From positions 1 to 64,000 of the forward strand of contig CAYPRX010000018.1 in assembly GCA_964413265.1 (NCBI GenBank): 64,000 bases of DNA, read 5' to 3'. Below are positions 35,522 through 44,035 of this stretch, piece by piece (position 1 is the first letter of the stretch; every line of letters begins with the position of its first letter). The DNA is from CAVYGN01 sp964413265 (GTDB lineage: Bacteria > Spirochaetota > Brevinematia > Brevinematales > JAOACQ01). The notes beneath the pieces were generated by a model. That model made no database searches. It had not been told where the DNA came from and saw only the letters and a list, made by a program, of their open reading frames with translations. The translations under genes were made by a program, and so were the position numbers.

Positions 35522-36663
35522 AATTGACCTCCATATATATTCAGAAACCGCCCGCCGGAGTAAACTGAGAGGAATTCATTTTTAAAGTCTGAAAAATGGC
35601 CTTCGAGTATCGCTTTTCTGGAAAGTGATACGAGATTGATAAGGAAGTGAATGTTGTGAATGGAAGCAAGCCGTAAACCCAGTATTTCACGCCCTTTAAA
35701 GAGGTGCCTCAGATAAGAACACGTGAAATTCTTGCAGGTATAACAGCTGCATTCCCCGTCGAGCGGTCCGAGATCGTATTTAAGTGAAAGATTCCTGAGC
35801 GAGCGCTTTCCCACCTTTGTGAAAACTGTTGCATTGCGGGCTGCTCTTGTCGGAAAGACGCAGTCGAACATATCAATGCCAAGTTCAATGCCGTAAAGGA
35901 TGTCTTCAGGCACACCAACCCCCATAAGATATCTGGGCTTTTTGTCCGGAAGCTCCGAATTCAGAAGGTCGATAATCCTGTAGAGGACTGGCTTTTCTTC
36001 GCCAACAGATAGTCCCCCGATAGCATATCCTGGAAATCCAATCGATGTGATCTTTTCAGCGCTTATCTTTCGCAGACTGTCGAACATTCCACCCTGAATA
36101 ATTCCGAAGAGATTTTGAGGGGGCATTCCCGGTGATTTTTTAGCCATTTCATCGGCACAGAGTTGGGCCCAGAGGGTTGTCCTGTTCATTGCCTCAAGCG
36201 TTTCTTCATAGCTAACCCCGGCTTCTATGCATTGATCGAGGGTCATAATTATGTCGGCACCTATTGAACGCTGTATCTCGATGGCTTTTTGGGGGGATAA
36301 AAAATGGAAAGAACCGTCAATATGGGACTGGAACTCGAGGCCTTCATCACTGATCCGGTTGAGCCTGGCAAGGGAAAAGACCTGGAATCCTCCGCTGTCC
36401 GTCAGGACATTTTTTCCCCAACCCATAAAGTTATGAATACCTCCTGCGTTTTCGATTACATCGGTTCCAGGACTCAGGTACAGGTGATAAGCATTTGCAA
36501 GGATTATCTCCGCTTTCATATCACTCAGTTCCTGCGGAGAGAGCGTTTTGACTGATGCCTGAGTGCCGACAGGCATAAAAACAGGGGTTTGCACTTCACC
36601 ATGCGGTAGAACTAGTGTGCCGGCTCTGGCTTTTTTATCGATATGGCTCAGTTTAAACAACAT
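35518..36663 (-). CDS. tgt: Queuine tRNA-guanine transglycosylase
   Basis: 381 residues from ATG 36663, preceded by AAGGAG at six bases; earlier in-frame codons run back into the lptD gene and give no homologous sequence. Tgt exchanges guanine 34 for preQ1 in tRNAs with GUN anticodons. The substrate-binding loop VLTDSGGFQVFSLARL carries the catalytic Asp, IGGLSVGE follows, and the second catalytic Asp is in DMFDCVFPTRAARNATVF. The zinc site CSCYTC with a later His is present. It follows lptD by 11 bp in the same operon. Confidence 0.97.
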   Translation of the reverse strand: MLFKLSHIDKKARAGTLVLPHGEVQTPVFMPVGTQASVKTLSPQELSDMKAEIILANAYHLYLSPGTDVIENAGGIHNFMGWGKNVLTDSGGFQVFSLARLNRISDEGLEFQSHIDGSFHFLSPQKAIEIQRSIGADIIMTLDQCIEAGVSYEETLEAMNRTTLWAQLCADEMAKKSPGMPPQNLFGIIQGGMFDSLRKISAEKITSIGFPGYAIGGLSVGEEKPVLYRIIDLLNSELPDKKPRYLMGVGVPEDILYGIELGIDMFDCVFPTRAARNATVFTKVGKRSLRNLSLKYDLGPLDGECSCYTCKNFTCSYLRHLFKGREILGLRLASIHNIHFLINLVSLSRKAILEGHFSDFKNEFLSVYSGGRFLNIYGGQF

Positions 36664-36674
36664 AGATCTCTCCT

Positions 36675-39600
36675 TTACTGATATTGAGGAGGAACAAAGT
36701 TTTTCTGATAGGAAGGATAGGTATCGCTTCCATTCAGTTTGAACTCGATTAAAATGCTCGGCTCCCAGAACGCTATCATCCTGGTAGTATCGATCCTCCT
36801 GGCAAGATCGAAAGTGATATCCATTTCCCATTCGTTAAGATAATGAATGATCGAAAAATGAAGGTCCTCAACTTTGAACAGACATTGTTCGAGGGAATTA
36901 ATGTCAAAGAAATTAAGACCATCTGCAAAGTTAGACCAGAAATCGACAACCGTGTCACCTGGATAAAAATACGCCTCATCAGATTGAAAATACCTGTATA
37001 TACTTATATTTTTTATCTCTGTCGAATAGCTTAGGGCCCAGTACCTGTCGATCCATACTGTTGAATTAAAAGTCATATCGAAATAGGTATTCAGCGGAGA
37101 TAAAAAATCCCAGTGGAGGACAGCATTGAACTTGAGGGCTTCGATCTTGTACAGATACGGCGTATAGATTGGCGGCAGGCTATAGGTGGAATTGAAGGTT
37201 ATAGAAACATTGGTCTGCTGGAGAATATCATAAACGTATGTCATCGACGGCAAAGGCTGGTAAGCAGGCGGAGGTAAGAACTGAACCGTAAGCATCGGAT
37301 CTCTTCCTGGAAATATGCAGTTTGTAAGGCTGTCATAATTGAACTCTATTGTGTTTGTCGTTGTTTCAAGAAGGTTGAAGGCAGTACCGGTGGAAAATGT
37401 TATCCAGAAAAGAGTAAAGCTTGTATCTATTGATAAGCTTCTCTCCATGAGGTCGTCAAGGTATACGTCTCCCAGATTTGTCTGGTTCGTTATTCTATAC
37501 TGCATTTCATAATTTACATTCAGATTGTAATTGATATTGGTTTGAATCATATTAAATCCTGCATTAAAGCCGATGTTGTGAGTGTCTTCGGGGGCAAAAT
37601 TCACAATCAGTGAATTGAAGGTATCAACAATGGGATATGTCAGGTTATAATAGACATTATACGGGAAATTGACCTGGTAAGGCATTCCGCTAAAAATTGA
37701 ATAATTTGACTGAACCCCGAGGGTCGTCACATAATCCAGTTCCTGACCTGAATTGTTAATATTGTTCGTTAATTCCGTCTGGAACATGGACCACTGGGTG
37801 TAATTGTTGAATACAAAAGAATTTTTGAAGTAAATGAGCCGGTTCACAAACTGAAAATCATTTTCTACGCTTGCTTCTTCATGATGAATATAATGGTTAT
37901 AAGTCGGTATATCATTAGTATCAACGTATTCCTCAGAGCTATATAGAAAGCTTCCGTTAAGATAGGAAGAATAATTATAGACTTCGAAATTATTTGTTGA
38001 AAGCCAGTAAACTATTGGATTATTGGTTGATTTAGAAGATGAAACCGTGTTGGATAATTCCATTTCAGGAAGAAAAAGCTGGTCATAGGGGCTGATTTTA
38101 ACTGAATTACTGGAAATTCCCGTATCAGTATCAGTCGGGGTGTCTGTATCCATAGTATTTGACTGGAATAATGAATTCGATTCGTTTGTAAGAATGCTGT
38201 CGATAAATGATCCCGGGTCAGAATCAAGCGGTATTTCATACCTGTTGGTGTTAATCTGGACTGTTTTCGAAACCGGGTAGGAATAGCTGTAATTTTTAAC
38301 AATATCAATGTTTGCAGGACTGTATGTTATGTTAGGGAAAGATACATTTGTTAATAAATACTGATATCTTGAATTAAGGTATATGTTTGAGACAGCGTTA
38401 TTGGCATAAAGCTGGTAAACCCATGAACCGTTAATGTCAAGTGCGTTGTTTTTCAGATCGAAACTTCGCGTAATAGTAGACTGCTGAGGAGCACTGTCGT
38501 CATGAACAAAAAATGAATTCTGGCTTGGCTCTAAAGTGTCCTGAAGGTTGAAATCATACCTTCTTATCGTGTATTTTGATACAAAGAAGGGATCGTTCAA
38601 ATCCATCCAGTTTATGGTTAAGAGAAAATCGTTGTATTTAAGAGTACTGTTAAAGGTGTATTGATAGGACAGCTGATTGATATTTGAGTACTGGGGATTT
38701 ACTGGATTTATATAAGTGTAGCGGTCGTTATTGGGGTCATAAAAGGTCCTGATATCATTGGCACCCTGAAAATAAAAGTTAAGGCTCTGGATGACTCCGA
38801 CTGGTTTTTTCATCGTATAATTTACCATGGCGTACTGTCCGAGCCTTTCATAAAAATCAAGGCCGATATCAAATGATCCATTCCATTCGTCGAATGAGAG
38901 TGTGTTCATATTATACCAGCCTATTCGCCTTTCCTGTCCTAAAGCTGATTTAATGCCTGTTTTTTTTTCCCACCTCATAAAAAATGGGAAATAAAAGAAA
39001 TTTCCCTCTCCGACAGTGAAGGTTACATTAAAAGCATATATCAGGTCATCTTTGAAATACCAGAGACGCGCAGCATAAAAGTGATAATATGGATATTCAG
39101 ACGGAGTGAAAGTAAAGGTGACATTTTCAAGCACTATCCGCTTTTCTGAAAGGATTGTTCCCTTTTCGGCGTGATAATACCACCCTCCTTCAGCGGAAGA
39201 TGGCGAAGTTACGCTCCCGCCGCCGGTTTCAGAGGCCTTGACAAAAGAACGGACGTTTCTTAGCAGGCCCTTTTTATTTTCAGGATCATATGACATGAAA
39301 TCTGCAAGATATATCTGGTCGCCATATCTGAATTCCACCCTGTCATATGCCGTGATATCGGTTACCCTGTTTGACCTGGATGTAACTATCACTGTTCTGG
39401 CCTTTAATAGATTGTTATCGAACCTGATCTTGACGTTACCTATAAATTTTATTTGGACGAGGTTTTCCTTATCATAATTCTGGATAAAAACTTCATCGTA
39501 ATTATCAAAAATAATATTTTTGCTCTCATTTGTACTGGTATTGTTGGTTTCATTTGTGATCATTGAATTAGTCGAAGCGGCAGGCGATGAATTTGTCATT

Positions 39601-39686
39601 GTATTTGTCACGTCCGCCGGGAAAAGACGGATCTGTACAGCGAAAAAGACACATAGCACAAAAAATATTAATTTTCTGAAGCTCAA
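36675..39686 (-). CDS. lptD: LPS-assembly outer-membrane protein LptD
   Basis: 1003 residues. The TTG start has GGAG six bases before it. A signal peptide (about 1-22) precedes an Asn/Thr/Ser-rich linker (to about 60), then an OstA/LptA-like periplasmic domain (IKFIGNVKIRFDNNLLKARTVIV, about 75-170). The long aromatic-rich remainder should form the barrel, starting with GEGNFFYFPFFMRW and KTGIKSALGQERRIGW, both LptD hallmarks. Two mature Cys (LTNC, LEQC) lie late in the barrel and none in the periplasmic domain, unlike the four of E. coli, so no inter-domain disulfide is possible. It inserts LPS into the outer membrane; tgt follows. Confidence 0.88.
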   Translation of the reverse strand: MSFRKLIFFVLCVFFAVQIRLFPADVTNTMTNSSPAASTNSMITNETNNTSTNESKNIIFDNYDEVFIQNYDKENLVQIKFIGNVKIRFDNNLLKARTVIVTSRSNRVTDITAYDRVEFRYGDQIYLADFMSYDPENKKGLLRNVRSFVKASETGGGSVTSPSSAEGGWYYHAEKGTILSEKRIVLENVTFTFTPSEYPYYHFYAARLWYFKDDLIYAFNVTFTVGEGNFFYFPFFMRWEKKTGIKSALGQERRIGWYNMNTLSFDEWNGSFDIGLDFYERLGQYAMVNYTMKKPVGVIQSLNFYFQGANDIRTFYDPNNDRYTYINPVNPQYSNINQLSYQYTFNSTLKYNDFLLTINWMDLNDPFFVSKYTIRRYDFNLQDTLEPSQNSFFVHDDSAPQQSTITRSFDLKNNALDINGSWVYQLYANNAVSNIYLNSRYQYLLTNVSFPNITYSPANIDIVKNYSYSYPVSKTVQINTNRYEIPLDSDPGSFIDSILTNESNSLFQSNTMDTDTPTDTDTGISSNSVKISPYDQLFLPEMELSNTVSSSKSTNNPIVYWLSTNNFEVYNYSSYLNGSFLYSSEEYVDTNDIPTYNHYIHHEEASVENDFQFVNRLIYFKNSFVFNNYTQWSMFQTELTNNINNSGQELDYVTTLGVQSNYSIFSGMPYQVNFPYNVYYNLTYPIVDTFNSLIVNFAPEDTHNIGFNAGFNMIQTNINYNLNVNYEMQYRITNQTNLGDVYLDDLMERSLSIDTSFTLFWITFSTGTAFNLLETTTNTIEFNYDSLTNCIFPGRDPMLTVQFLPPPAYQPLPSMTYVYDILQQTNVSITFNSTYSLPPIYTPYLYKIEALKFNAVLHWDFLSPLNTYFDMTFNSTVWIDRYWALSYSTEIKNISIYRYFQSDEAYFYPGDTVVDFWSNFADGLNFFDINSLEQCLFKVEDLHFSIIHYLNEWEMDITFDLARRIDTTRMIAFWEPSILIEFKLNGSDTYPSYQKNFVPPQYQ

Positions 39687-39895
39687 TTTTTTCTCCGGTT
39701 TTATTAGTATATAGAATACTAGTCTATGTATTCCTTATTCAGGGTTTTTCAATGAAAATAAATATAATATGCAAGCATTAATTAGTTTTTTGTTTTACTA
39801 TTTTTCATCGGAAAGTAGGTGCTAAATATGGACTTTTTATGAAAATATCCATAAAATTGCTGTTTCAAGGCTGGATTTTGGGCTGGACGTGATAA

Positions 39896-40105
39896 TTATT
39901 TCAGATCTTTCTGATCGATATAACCTTCAAGCATTGCTTTGCTTATATTTTCAGCTAATTTCTCAATGGCGAATGAAATGTAATTCGGGTCCTTTATTTT
40001 TTTCCTGAGCTGCTCCATCCTTGTCTGCGACAGGGAACTCGAATTTGTTTTAACGATGATCCGGTGAAAATTGCGTTTTTTTTCAATTAAAATGTCTTCA
40101 ATCAC
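39896..40105 (-). CDS. Small protein, possibly FlgM-like anti-sigma factor
   Basis: 69 residues from a GTG start with GGAG six bases upstream, 16 bp behind yraN. The C-terminal half (SQTRMEQLRKKIKDPNYIS, then FAIEKLAENISKAML) follows the FlgM pattern of a basic helix, a short loop with Tyr, and a helix ending in an Ala/Leu-rich stretch. FlgM holds the flagellar sigma factor FliA until hook completion. The match is by eye only and the usual G-x-Y motif is altered (DPNY). The flagellar-type neighbours support the idea. Downstream lies a 210-bp AT-rich gap before lptD's start region, with no recognised content beyond a weak inverted repeat. Confidence 0.55.
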   Translation of the reverse strand: MIEDILIEKKRNFHRIIVKTNSSSLSQTRMEQLRKKIKDPNYISFAIEKLAENISKAMLEGYIDQKDLK

Positions 40106-40121
40106 TCTTAACTCCGGGGAT

Positions 40122-40472
40122 TCAATAAAATGACTTTATATGTTTAAATAAAGGTTCGCCGCTCTTCAATTCTACGAACAGTGCATCAAGACGGATCTCT
40201 TCAAATTCGATATCCGAATTATTAATATAAATTTCGGCACTTTTGAGAATCCTATTAGTTTTTCTTTTATCAATCAACAGTTCGATATCCCTGTAACTCT
40301 TTTTTATTCTTGTTTTTACTTCGACAAAAACTAAAACCCGGCCATCCATGAAAATAAGATCGATTTCTCCGTGCTTTGTTCTGTAATTTGCATCGAGAAG
40401 ACGGTACCCCAGAGAAGAAAAAAATCCCTTTGCAAGGTCTTCTCCCCTTTTGCCGGTTTCAAAAATTCTCAT
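40122..40472 (-). CDS. YraN-family (UPF0102) endonuclease-like protein
   Basis: 116 residues, standard length. The PD-(D/E)xK-like core is complete: GEDLAKGFFSSLGYRLLDANYRTKHGEIDLIFMD, where the conserved Glu-Ile-Asp sits, then VLVFVEVKTR with the E-x-K motif. The family is near-universal in bacteria, often near rnhB or rsmI, and its physiological role is not settled; a nuclease role in DNA repair or recombination is inferred. Its ATG follows the stop codon of the HD-GYP gene directly (TGAATG). Confidence 0.92.
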   Translation of the reverse strand: MRIFETGKRGEDLAKGFFSSLGYRLLDANYRTKHGEIDLIFMDGRVLVFVEVKTRIKKSYRDIELLIDKRKTNRILKSAEIYINNSDIEFEEIRLDALFVELKSGEPLFKHIKSFY

Positions 40473-41630
40473 TCAGTTCTTTGTGAATTGTTTTGTCTGG
40501 AGGGCCCTGACGATATGTATATCTCTTTCCCTGGATAGCTTCAGAACGGCTCCATCAGCGACTTCATCACCGAATTCGTCTTTTTTTACTTTGACGGTAG
40601 GCCGGAAAGGAGAAACAGGATCGGATGCTATGACGGTTGCTATGGTTTTGTTGCTCAGCTGGACATAGCTTCCGACCGGGTATATGCTCATCATGCTTAT
40701 GAATACTTTAAGAATCTCCGGGTCAAATTTCTTGGAGCCTTCACCGAGGACCATCTTCATGGCATCATAATAGTCTTTGCCTTCCCTGTAAACCCGGTCT
40801 TTAGTAAGTGCTTCATACGTATCGACAATGGAAACTATCTTGCTCATTTCTGAAATTTCGTGGTCCTTAATTTTCCTTGGGTAACCGGAACCATCGAATT
40901 TTTCATGATGCTCGAGCCCTACGCGGGCCACTTCCGGGGGAAGATTGAATTCTTTAGCAATGATCTGGTAGCTGTATATTGGATGTGTTTTAACCTGGTT
41001 GAACTCATCAGGGCTGAGTTTTTCCTCTTTTTCAGTTATATAGGCCGGGATTTTAACCATGCCTATATCATACACAAGTGACGCGAGTGCAAGATTAACG
41101 AGTTTAACAAGTGAGTAGCCGAGTTTTTGCGCCAGTAATACAGATAAAATTGTTGTATTAATGATATGACTTGCCAGGTAATCACCTTTACCGGCAATAT
41201 TTACCAGGTTAATAAAAAGCTCAGCCTTTTTTTCAGCCATTATGGTATTGACGATTTTTGTCGCCAGTTTCTGCACCCTTTCCGTGTCGATGTTCTGTTC
41301 ATTAAGGTATTTGTTGTATATGACGTTGATATTCAGAATACTTTCTTTATAGAAATCGAGATATTTCGCTGTCTCTTTATCTACTATCATGCTTTTTCTT
41401 TCTGCTGATTTTGTAACAGAATGTACAGATGCTGCGTCGGATCTTTCATCAGCAATAAGTTCGCCTGCAGTTTCCACATATTTGACGTTTCTGTTCCTGA
41501 GATTTGCCAGAGTGTAGGCGTCGAGAATTTTACCGGCAGGAAGAACTATATTCAGATTGCTGTCGAACAGCGATTTATTAAATTTCATACCCGTCTGCAG
41601 ATTATCTAATTCTATTTTCCTCATCGGCAT
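40473..41630 (-). CDS. Degenerate HD-GYP domain protein
   Basis: 385 residues from ATG 41630, with GGAGG six bases upstream. The N-terminal region (about 1-110) resembles the DUF3391-like part found before HD-GYP domains. The C-terminal HD-GYP domain (about 140-330) has HIINTTILS, KTHPIYSYQII, EHHEKFDGSGYP and VDTYEALTKDR. The defining HD dyad is changed: residues 187-188 are Tyr-Asp (LVYDIGMVKIP) where LxHDIGKxxIP is expected, and the Lys is Met. This removes a metal ligand, so c-di-GMP hydrolysis is doubtful and a binding or scaffold role is possible. It sits between flhX and yraN. Confidence 0.88.
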   Translation of the reverse strand: MPMRKIELDNLQTGMKFNKSLFDSNLNIVLPAGKILDAYTLANLRNRNVKYVETAGELIADERSDAASVHSVTKSAERKSMIVDKETAKYLDFYKESILNINVIYNKYLNEQNIDTERVQKLATKIVNTIMAEKKAELFINLVNIAGKGDYLASHIINTTILSVLLAQKLGYSLVKLVNLALASLVYDIGMVKIPAYITEKEEKLSPDEFNQVKTHPIYSYQIIAKEFNLPPEVARVGLEHHEKFDGSGYPRKIKDHEISEMSKIVSIVDTYEALTKDRVYREGKDYYDAMKMVLGEGSKKFDPEILKVFISMMSIYPVGSYVQLSNKTIATVIASDPVSPFRPTVKVKKDEFGDEVADGAVLKLSRERDIHIVRALQTKQFTKN

Positions 41631-41659
41631 GGTCGTCCTCCGGGACTTAAGAGGGTCTA

Positions 41660-41908
41660 TCAACCCTTTAAAGAATACACGAAACTAAAAATTTCAGCAA
41701 CTATTGTGTATAATTCGGGAGGTATTTCCTCGTTCTGTTTCAGACGGTACAGAGACTGTGCCAGTTTGTCGTTTTTATAGATCGGGATATTATTATTTTT
41801 AGCCAGAGAGACTATGTAATCTCCGACCGCACCGATTCCTTTAGCGAGGATATAAGGAGCTTCATTATAACTTTCATCATATTTTAAAGCAACTGCTTTA
41901 TTCTGCAT
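41660..41908 (-). CDS. FlhX, stand-alone FlhB C-terminal domain
   Basis: 82 residues from ATG 41908, with GGAGGA six bases upstream. It matches the cytoplasmic C-terminal part of the export switch FlhB/EscU after the autocleavage site: AVALKYDESYNEAPYILAKG, IPIYKNDKLAQSLYRLKQNEEIPPELYTIVAEIFSFVY. The NPTH cleavage motif itself is missing, so this is the separate FlhX type that can stand in for the cleaved FlhB fragment. It lies 20 bp behind the FliK-like gene. Its presence implies flagellar genes elsewhere in the genome. Confidence 0.9.
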   Translation of the reverse strand: MQNKAVALKYDESYNEAPYILAKGIGAVGDYIVSLAKNNNIPIYKNDKLAQSLYRLKQNEEIPPELYTIVAEIFSFVYSLKG

Positions 41909-41928
41909 TGAGTCCTCCTCCAATAATT

Positions 41929-42912
41929 TTAAACTGATATATCAAGATTAAACAATCCCGTTTCATGGTTTTTGCTGATTTTCTCTTTTTGTCCGGTCCA
42001 GAATAAACATGGGTTTTTAAGCTCCCGGAAGGCGATTTCAATTTTTTTCAATCTATTTATTGAAAAGTGAGAAAGCCTGTTCCTGTTCGCATCAAGAAAT
42101 TCCCTGTCAAGGAAAACATCTATTTTACAGAAGGTTTCAAAATCGTCCATAATCATTATAAAAGATCCTGTTTTCTCATTAGAGAAATCAAAATAGTACC
42201 TTTCCCTGTCAAAGAGATTTTCTTTTCTCCACTGAAAGGGCAGTCCTTCCCCTTTATTGCCTTTATCGATCAATGAGATGCAGTAAGAGCTGTCAGGACT
42301 GAAGTAAAATCTGAAGAGGTCCTGCAGTACCCGGGGTAAATCAGCGGGTGTTTCTTCCTTTTGCATTTCCATGTACCGGAGCAAATGCCTCAGCAGTTTT
42401 TTATAATTAAAGAAAAAATCCACGAATTCATCATCAATATCCAGACCTTTTCTGATGAAACCGGCGATCAATTCAGCAAATTTCTCCCCGTATTTTATGA
42501 GTGCGAGATGTACTGTCTTTATTACTTTTTTATCCAGCTTTAATCCGCTGTCATAAATAATCCGTGAGGCTTTAAAAAAATCTTCATTTAAGGGAAGACT
42601 GAACCCCATCAGAACGGATTTAAAGCTCTGCAAGAGATTGTACTCTCTTTTAGCAATAAAATACCTTGTTCTGACCAGCGGGCTTAAAATCCTTAATTTT
42701 ACTATTCTCTGACCGTCCTGCTCTGGTGACGGTTCAACAAACGCGAAGAAATTATCAGGTACTTTAACATCGATGGAGGCCTTTGTCTTGATGCCGTTTA
42801 ATTCGATAATTGCTGTTCCCGCCTCTCTTTTTAAGATTTTCACATTTACGATTTTATCTGGTTCGAGTTTGCTTATAAGAGCTGAATCAGTGTTCAGCAG
42901 GCGGATATTCAA
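41929..42912 (-). CDS. Uncharacterised protein upstream of FlhX, possibly FliK-like
   Basis: 327 residues. TTG start with CAGGAG upstream. No signal peptide or membrane segment. The first 80 residues look like a small beta domain (KIVNVKILKREAGTAIIELNGIK). The C-terminal 130 residues (LPFQWRKENLFDRERYYFDF, SFIMIMDDFETFCKIDVFL) read like the FliK hook-length control C-domain, where similar short strands occur. Proteins of this length next to FlhX often are FliK-like. I regard this as a moderate guess; the protein is not recognised with certainty. Confidence 0.6.
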   Translation of the reverse strand: MNIRLLNTDSALISKLEPDKIVNVKILKREAGTAIIELNGIKTKASIDVKVPDNFFAFVEPSPEQDGQRIVKLRILSPLVRTRYFIAKREYNLLQSFKSVLMGFSLPLNEDFFKASRIIYDSGLKLDKKVIKTVHLALIKYGEKFAELIAGFIRKGLDIDDEFVDFFFNYKKLLRHLLRYMEMQKEETPADLPRVLQDLFRFYFSPDSSYCISLIDKGNKGEGLPFQWRKENLFDRERYYFDFSNEKTGSFIMIMDDFETFCKIDVFLDREFLDANRNRLSHFSINRLKKIEIAFRELKNPCLFWTGQKEKISKNHETGLFNLDISV

Positions 42913-42996
42913 ATTATTCTCCTGTTTGCACTTTCTCTATTCTAATTATCGGATAATCATCTTATTCTTTGAGAAATGACCGGGATTTCGATTTAC

Positions 42997-43025
42997 TTGC
43001 TTTTCCGCATCTTTTACTGTAATTT
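42997..43025 (+). promoter_or_regulatory. Possible promoter of ECF sigma operon
   Basis: TTGCTT (42997-43002), 17-bp spacer, TAATTT (43020-43025), about 46 bp before the sigma-factor ATG. An autoregulatory ECF-type promoter cannot be identified by eye. Confidence 0.35.
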
Positions 43026-43071
43026 ATTACTTAATATTTATGAAAGCCGTTGGGATTTGCGGGGAGACTTG

Positions 43072-43596
43072 ATGGAAGACAGCTTCTTGGAGGAATTTGA
43101 GCGTTTTTTTAAAGAGAATGAAAATGTGCTTTACAGGATAGTTCGAGGCTTTACCGATTCGAAGGATACGGCTAAAGAGATAGTTATTGAAGCAATGATG
43201 GCTGTTTATGAGAGGTGGGAAAAAGTTAGAAATTTCGATAATAGAACAGGTTATGCTGTGAGGATAGCGATTAACAGGGCGAAAAAAAGATATATGTTGA
43301 AAAAAGTCAGAGGGTGGCTTGTGTTTCTTCCTGATGATGAAATGCTCTCAAAAGAAAGTCCTCTCGAAAATCCTGAAACAGCCGCCCTGCAGTCAGAGCA
43401 GGAGGAATGGCTTAAAAGGGAACTTGAGAATTTGAGGGCGAATGAAAAGAGGATAATCCTTCTTAAAGACATTGATAAATTTAAATTTGAGGAAATATCT
43501 TCGATATTGAATTTAAAACTGCCTACGGTAAAATCAATTTACAGAAGGGGAAAGGTTAAACTTAAAGAACGCTGGGAGGTCAAATATGCACAGTAA
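43072..43596 (+). CDS. ECF-type sigma-70 factor
   Basis: 174 residues from ATG 43072, with GGGGAG five bases upstream. Codons upstream in frame lack homology. Region 2 spans about 15-80 (FTDSKDTAKEIVIEAMMAVYERW) and region 4 about 115-170 (LRANEKRIILLKDIDKFKFEEISSILNLKLPTVKSIYRRG). There is no region 3, as expected for ECF factors. It is followed with an 11-bp overlap by a zinc-finger anti-sigma gene and then a CpxP-like protein, so it likely governs an envelope-stress response. Targets are unknown. Confidence 0.92.
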   Translation: MEDSFLEEFERFFKENENVLYRIVRGFTDSKDTAKEIVIEAMMAVYERWEKVRNFDNRTGYAVRIAINRAKKRYMLKKVRGWLVFLPDDEMLSKESPLENPETAALQSEQEEWLKRELENLRANEKRIILLKDIDKFKFEEISSILNLKLPTVKSIYRRGKVKLKERWEVKYAQ

Positions 43597-43999
43597 CGAC
43601 TGTGACCTGTTTATGGATGAAATTGACAGAGGGGAAGGAAATTTTATTACTGAAAATATGGATGAACATCTTAAAAGATGCCCGGAATGCAGGGCTTATG
43701 TTAAGATCTCGGAATATTTAAGATCGCTGGACGGTAGTGAAGAAAAAATAGATCTTTGGAATGAGTTCAGGGCCAGACTTGAAAACAGGGAAAAGTCTGC
43801 GGTCTGGATGGCTCCGGCCTTCGCCTGTTTATCTTTCTTTCTTATTCTCTTATTTTTTTCAATTTTCAGCAATTTCAATCCGATAGCCGTTAAAAAAATA
43901 AATACCGGAGTAAGCACCTCAAGTTCTTCAATTCAGGCTGAATTTTCAGGTGATAATACGGAACTCGATTGTTATTATGAGATCTCTATGGATATTTGA
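43586..43999 (+). CDS. Zinc-finger anti-sigma factor, single-pass membrane protein
   Basis: 137 residues. The N-terminal anti-sigma zinc motif is His28-x3-Cys32-x2-Cys35 (DEHLKRCPECRAYVK), followed by a linker and one membrane span at about 74-95 (VWMAPAFACLSFFLILLFFSI), with a short periplasmic tail. It would hold the ECF sigma factor at the inner membrane and release it on a signal. Its start overlaps the sigma gene by 11 bp. The periplasmic tail is too short for a full sensor domain, so sensing may involve the following gene's product. Confidence 0.88.
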   Translation: MHSNDCDLFMDEIDRGEGNFITENMDEHLKRCPECRAYVKISEYLRSLDGSEEKIDLWNEFRARLENREKSAVWMAPAFACLSFFLILLFFSIFSNFNPIAVKKINTGVSTSSSSIQAEFSGDNTELDCYYEISMDI

Positions 44000-44035
44000 A
44001 GAAGCCGCTTTAGACAGCCGGTATCTGGAGGAATT

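Noticed and set aside
36675..39686. A low-complexity Asn/Thr repeat surface protein instead of LptD
   Set aside because: The OstA-like domain and barrel hallmarks (GEGNFFYFPFFMRW, GIKSALGQERRIGW) outweigh the Asn-rich linker.
39835..39856. Inverted repeat TTTTATG-8 nt-CATAAAA as terminator of the flagellar-type operon
   Set aside because: It is AT-only with no T-run on either strand, as often occurs by chance in this AT-rich gap.
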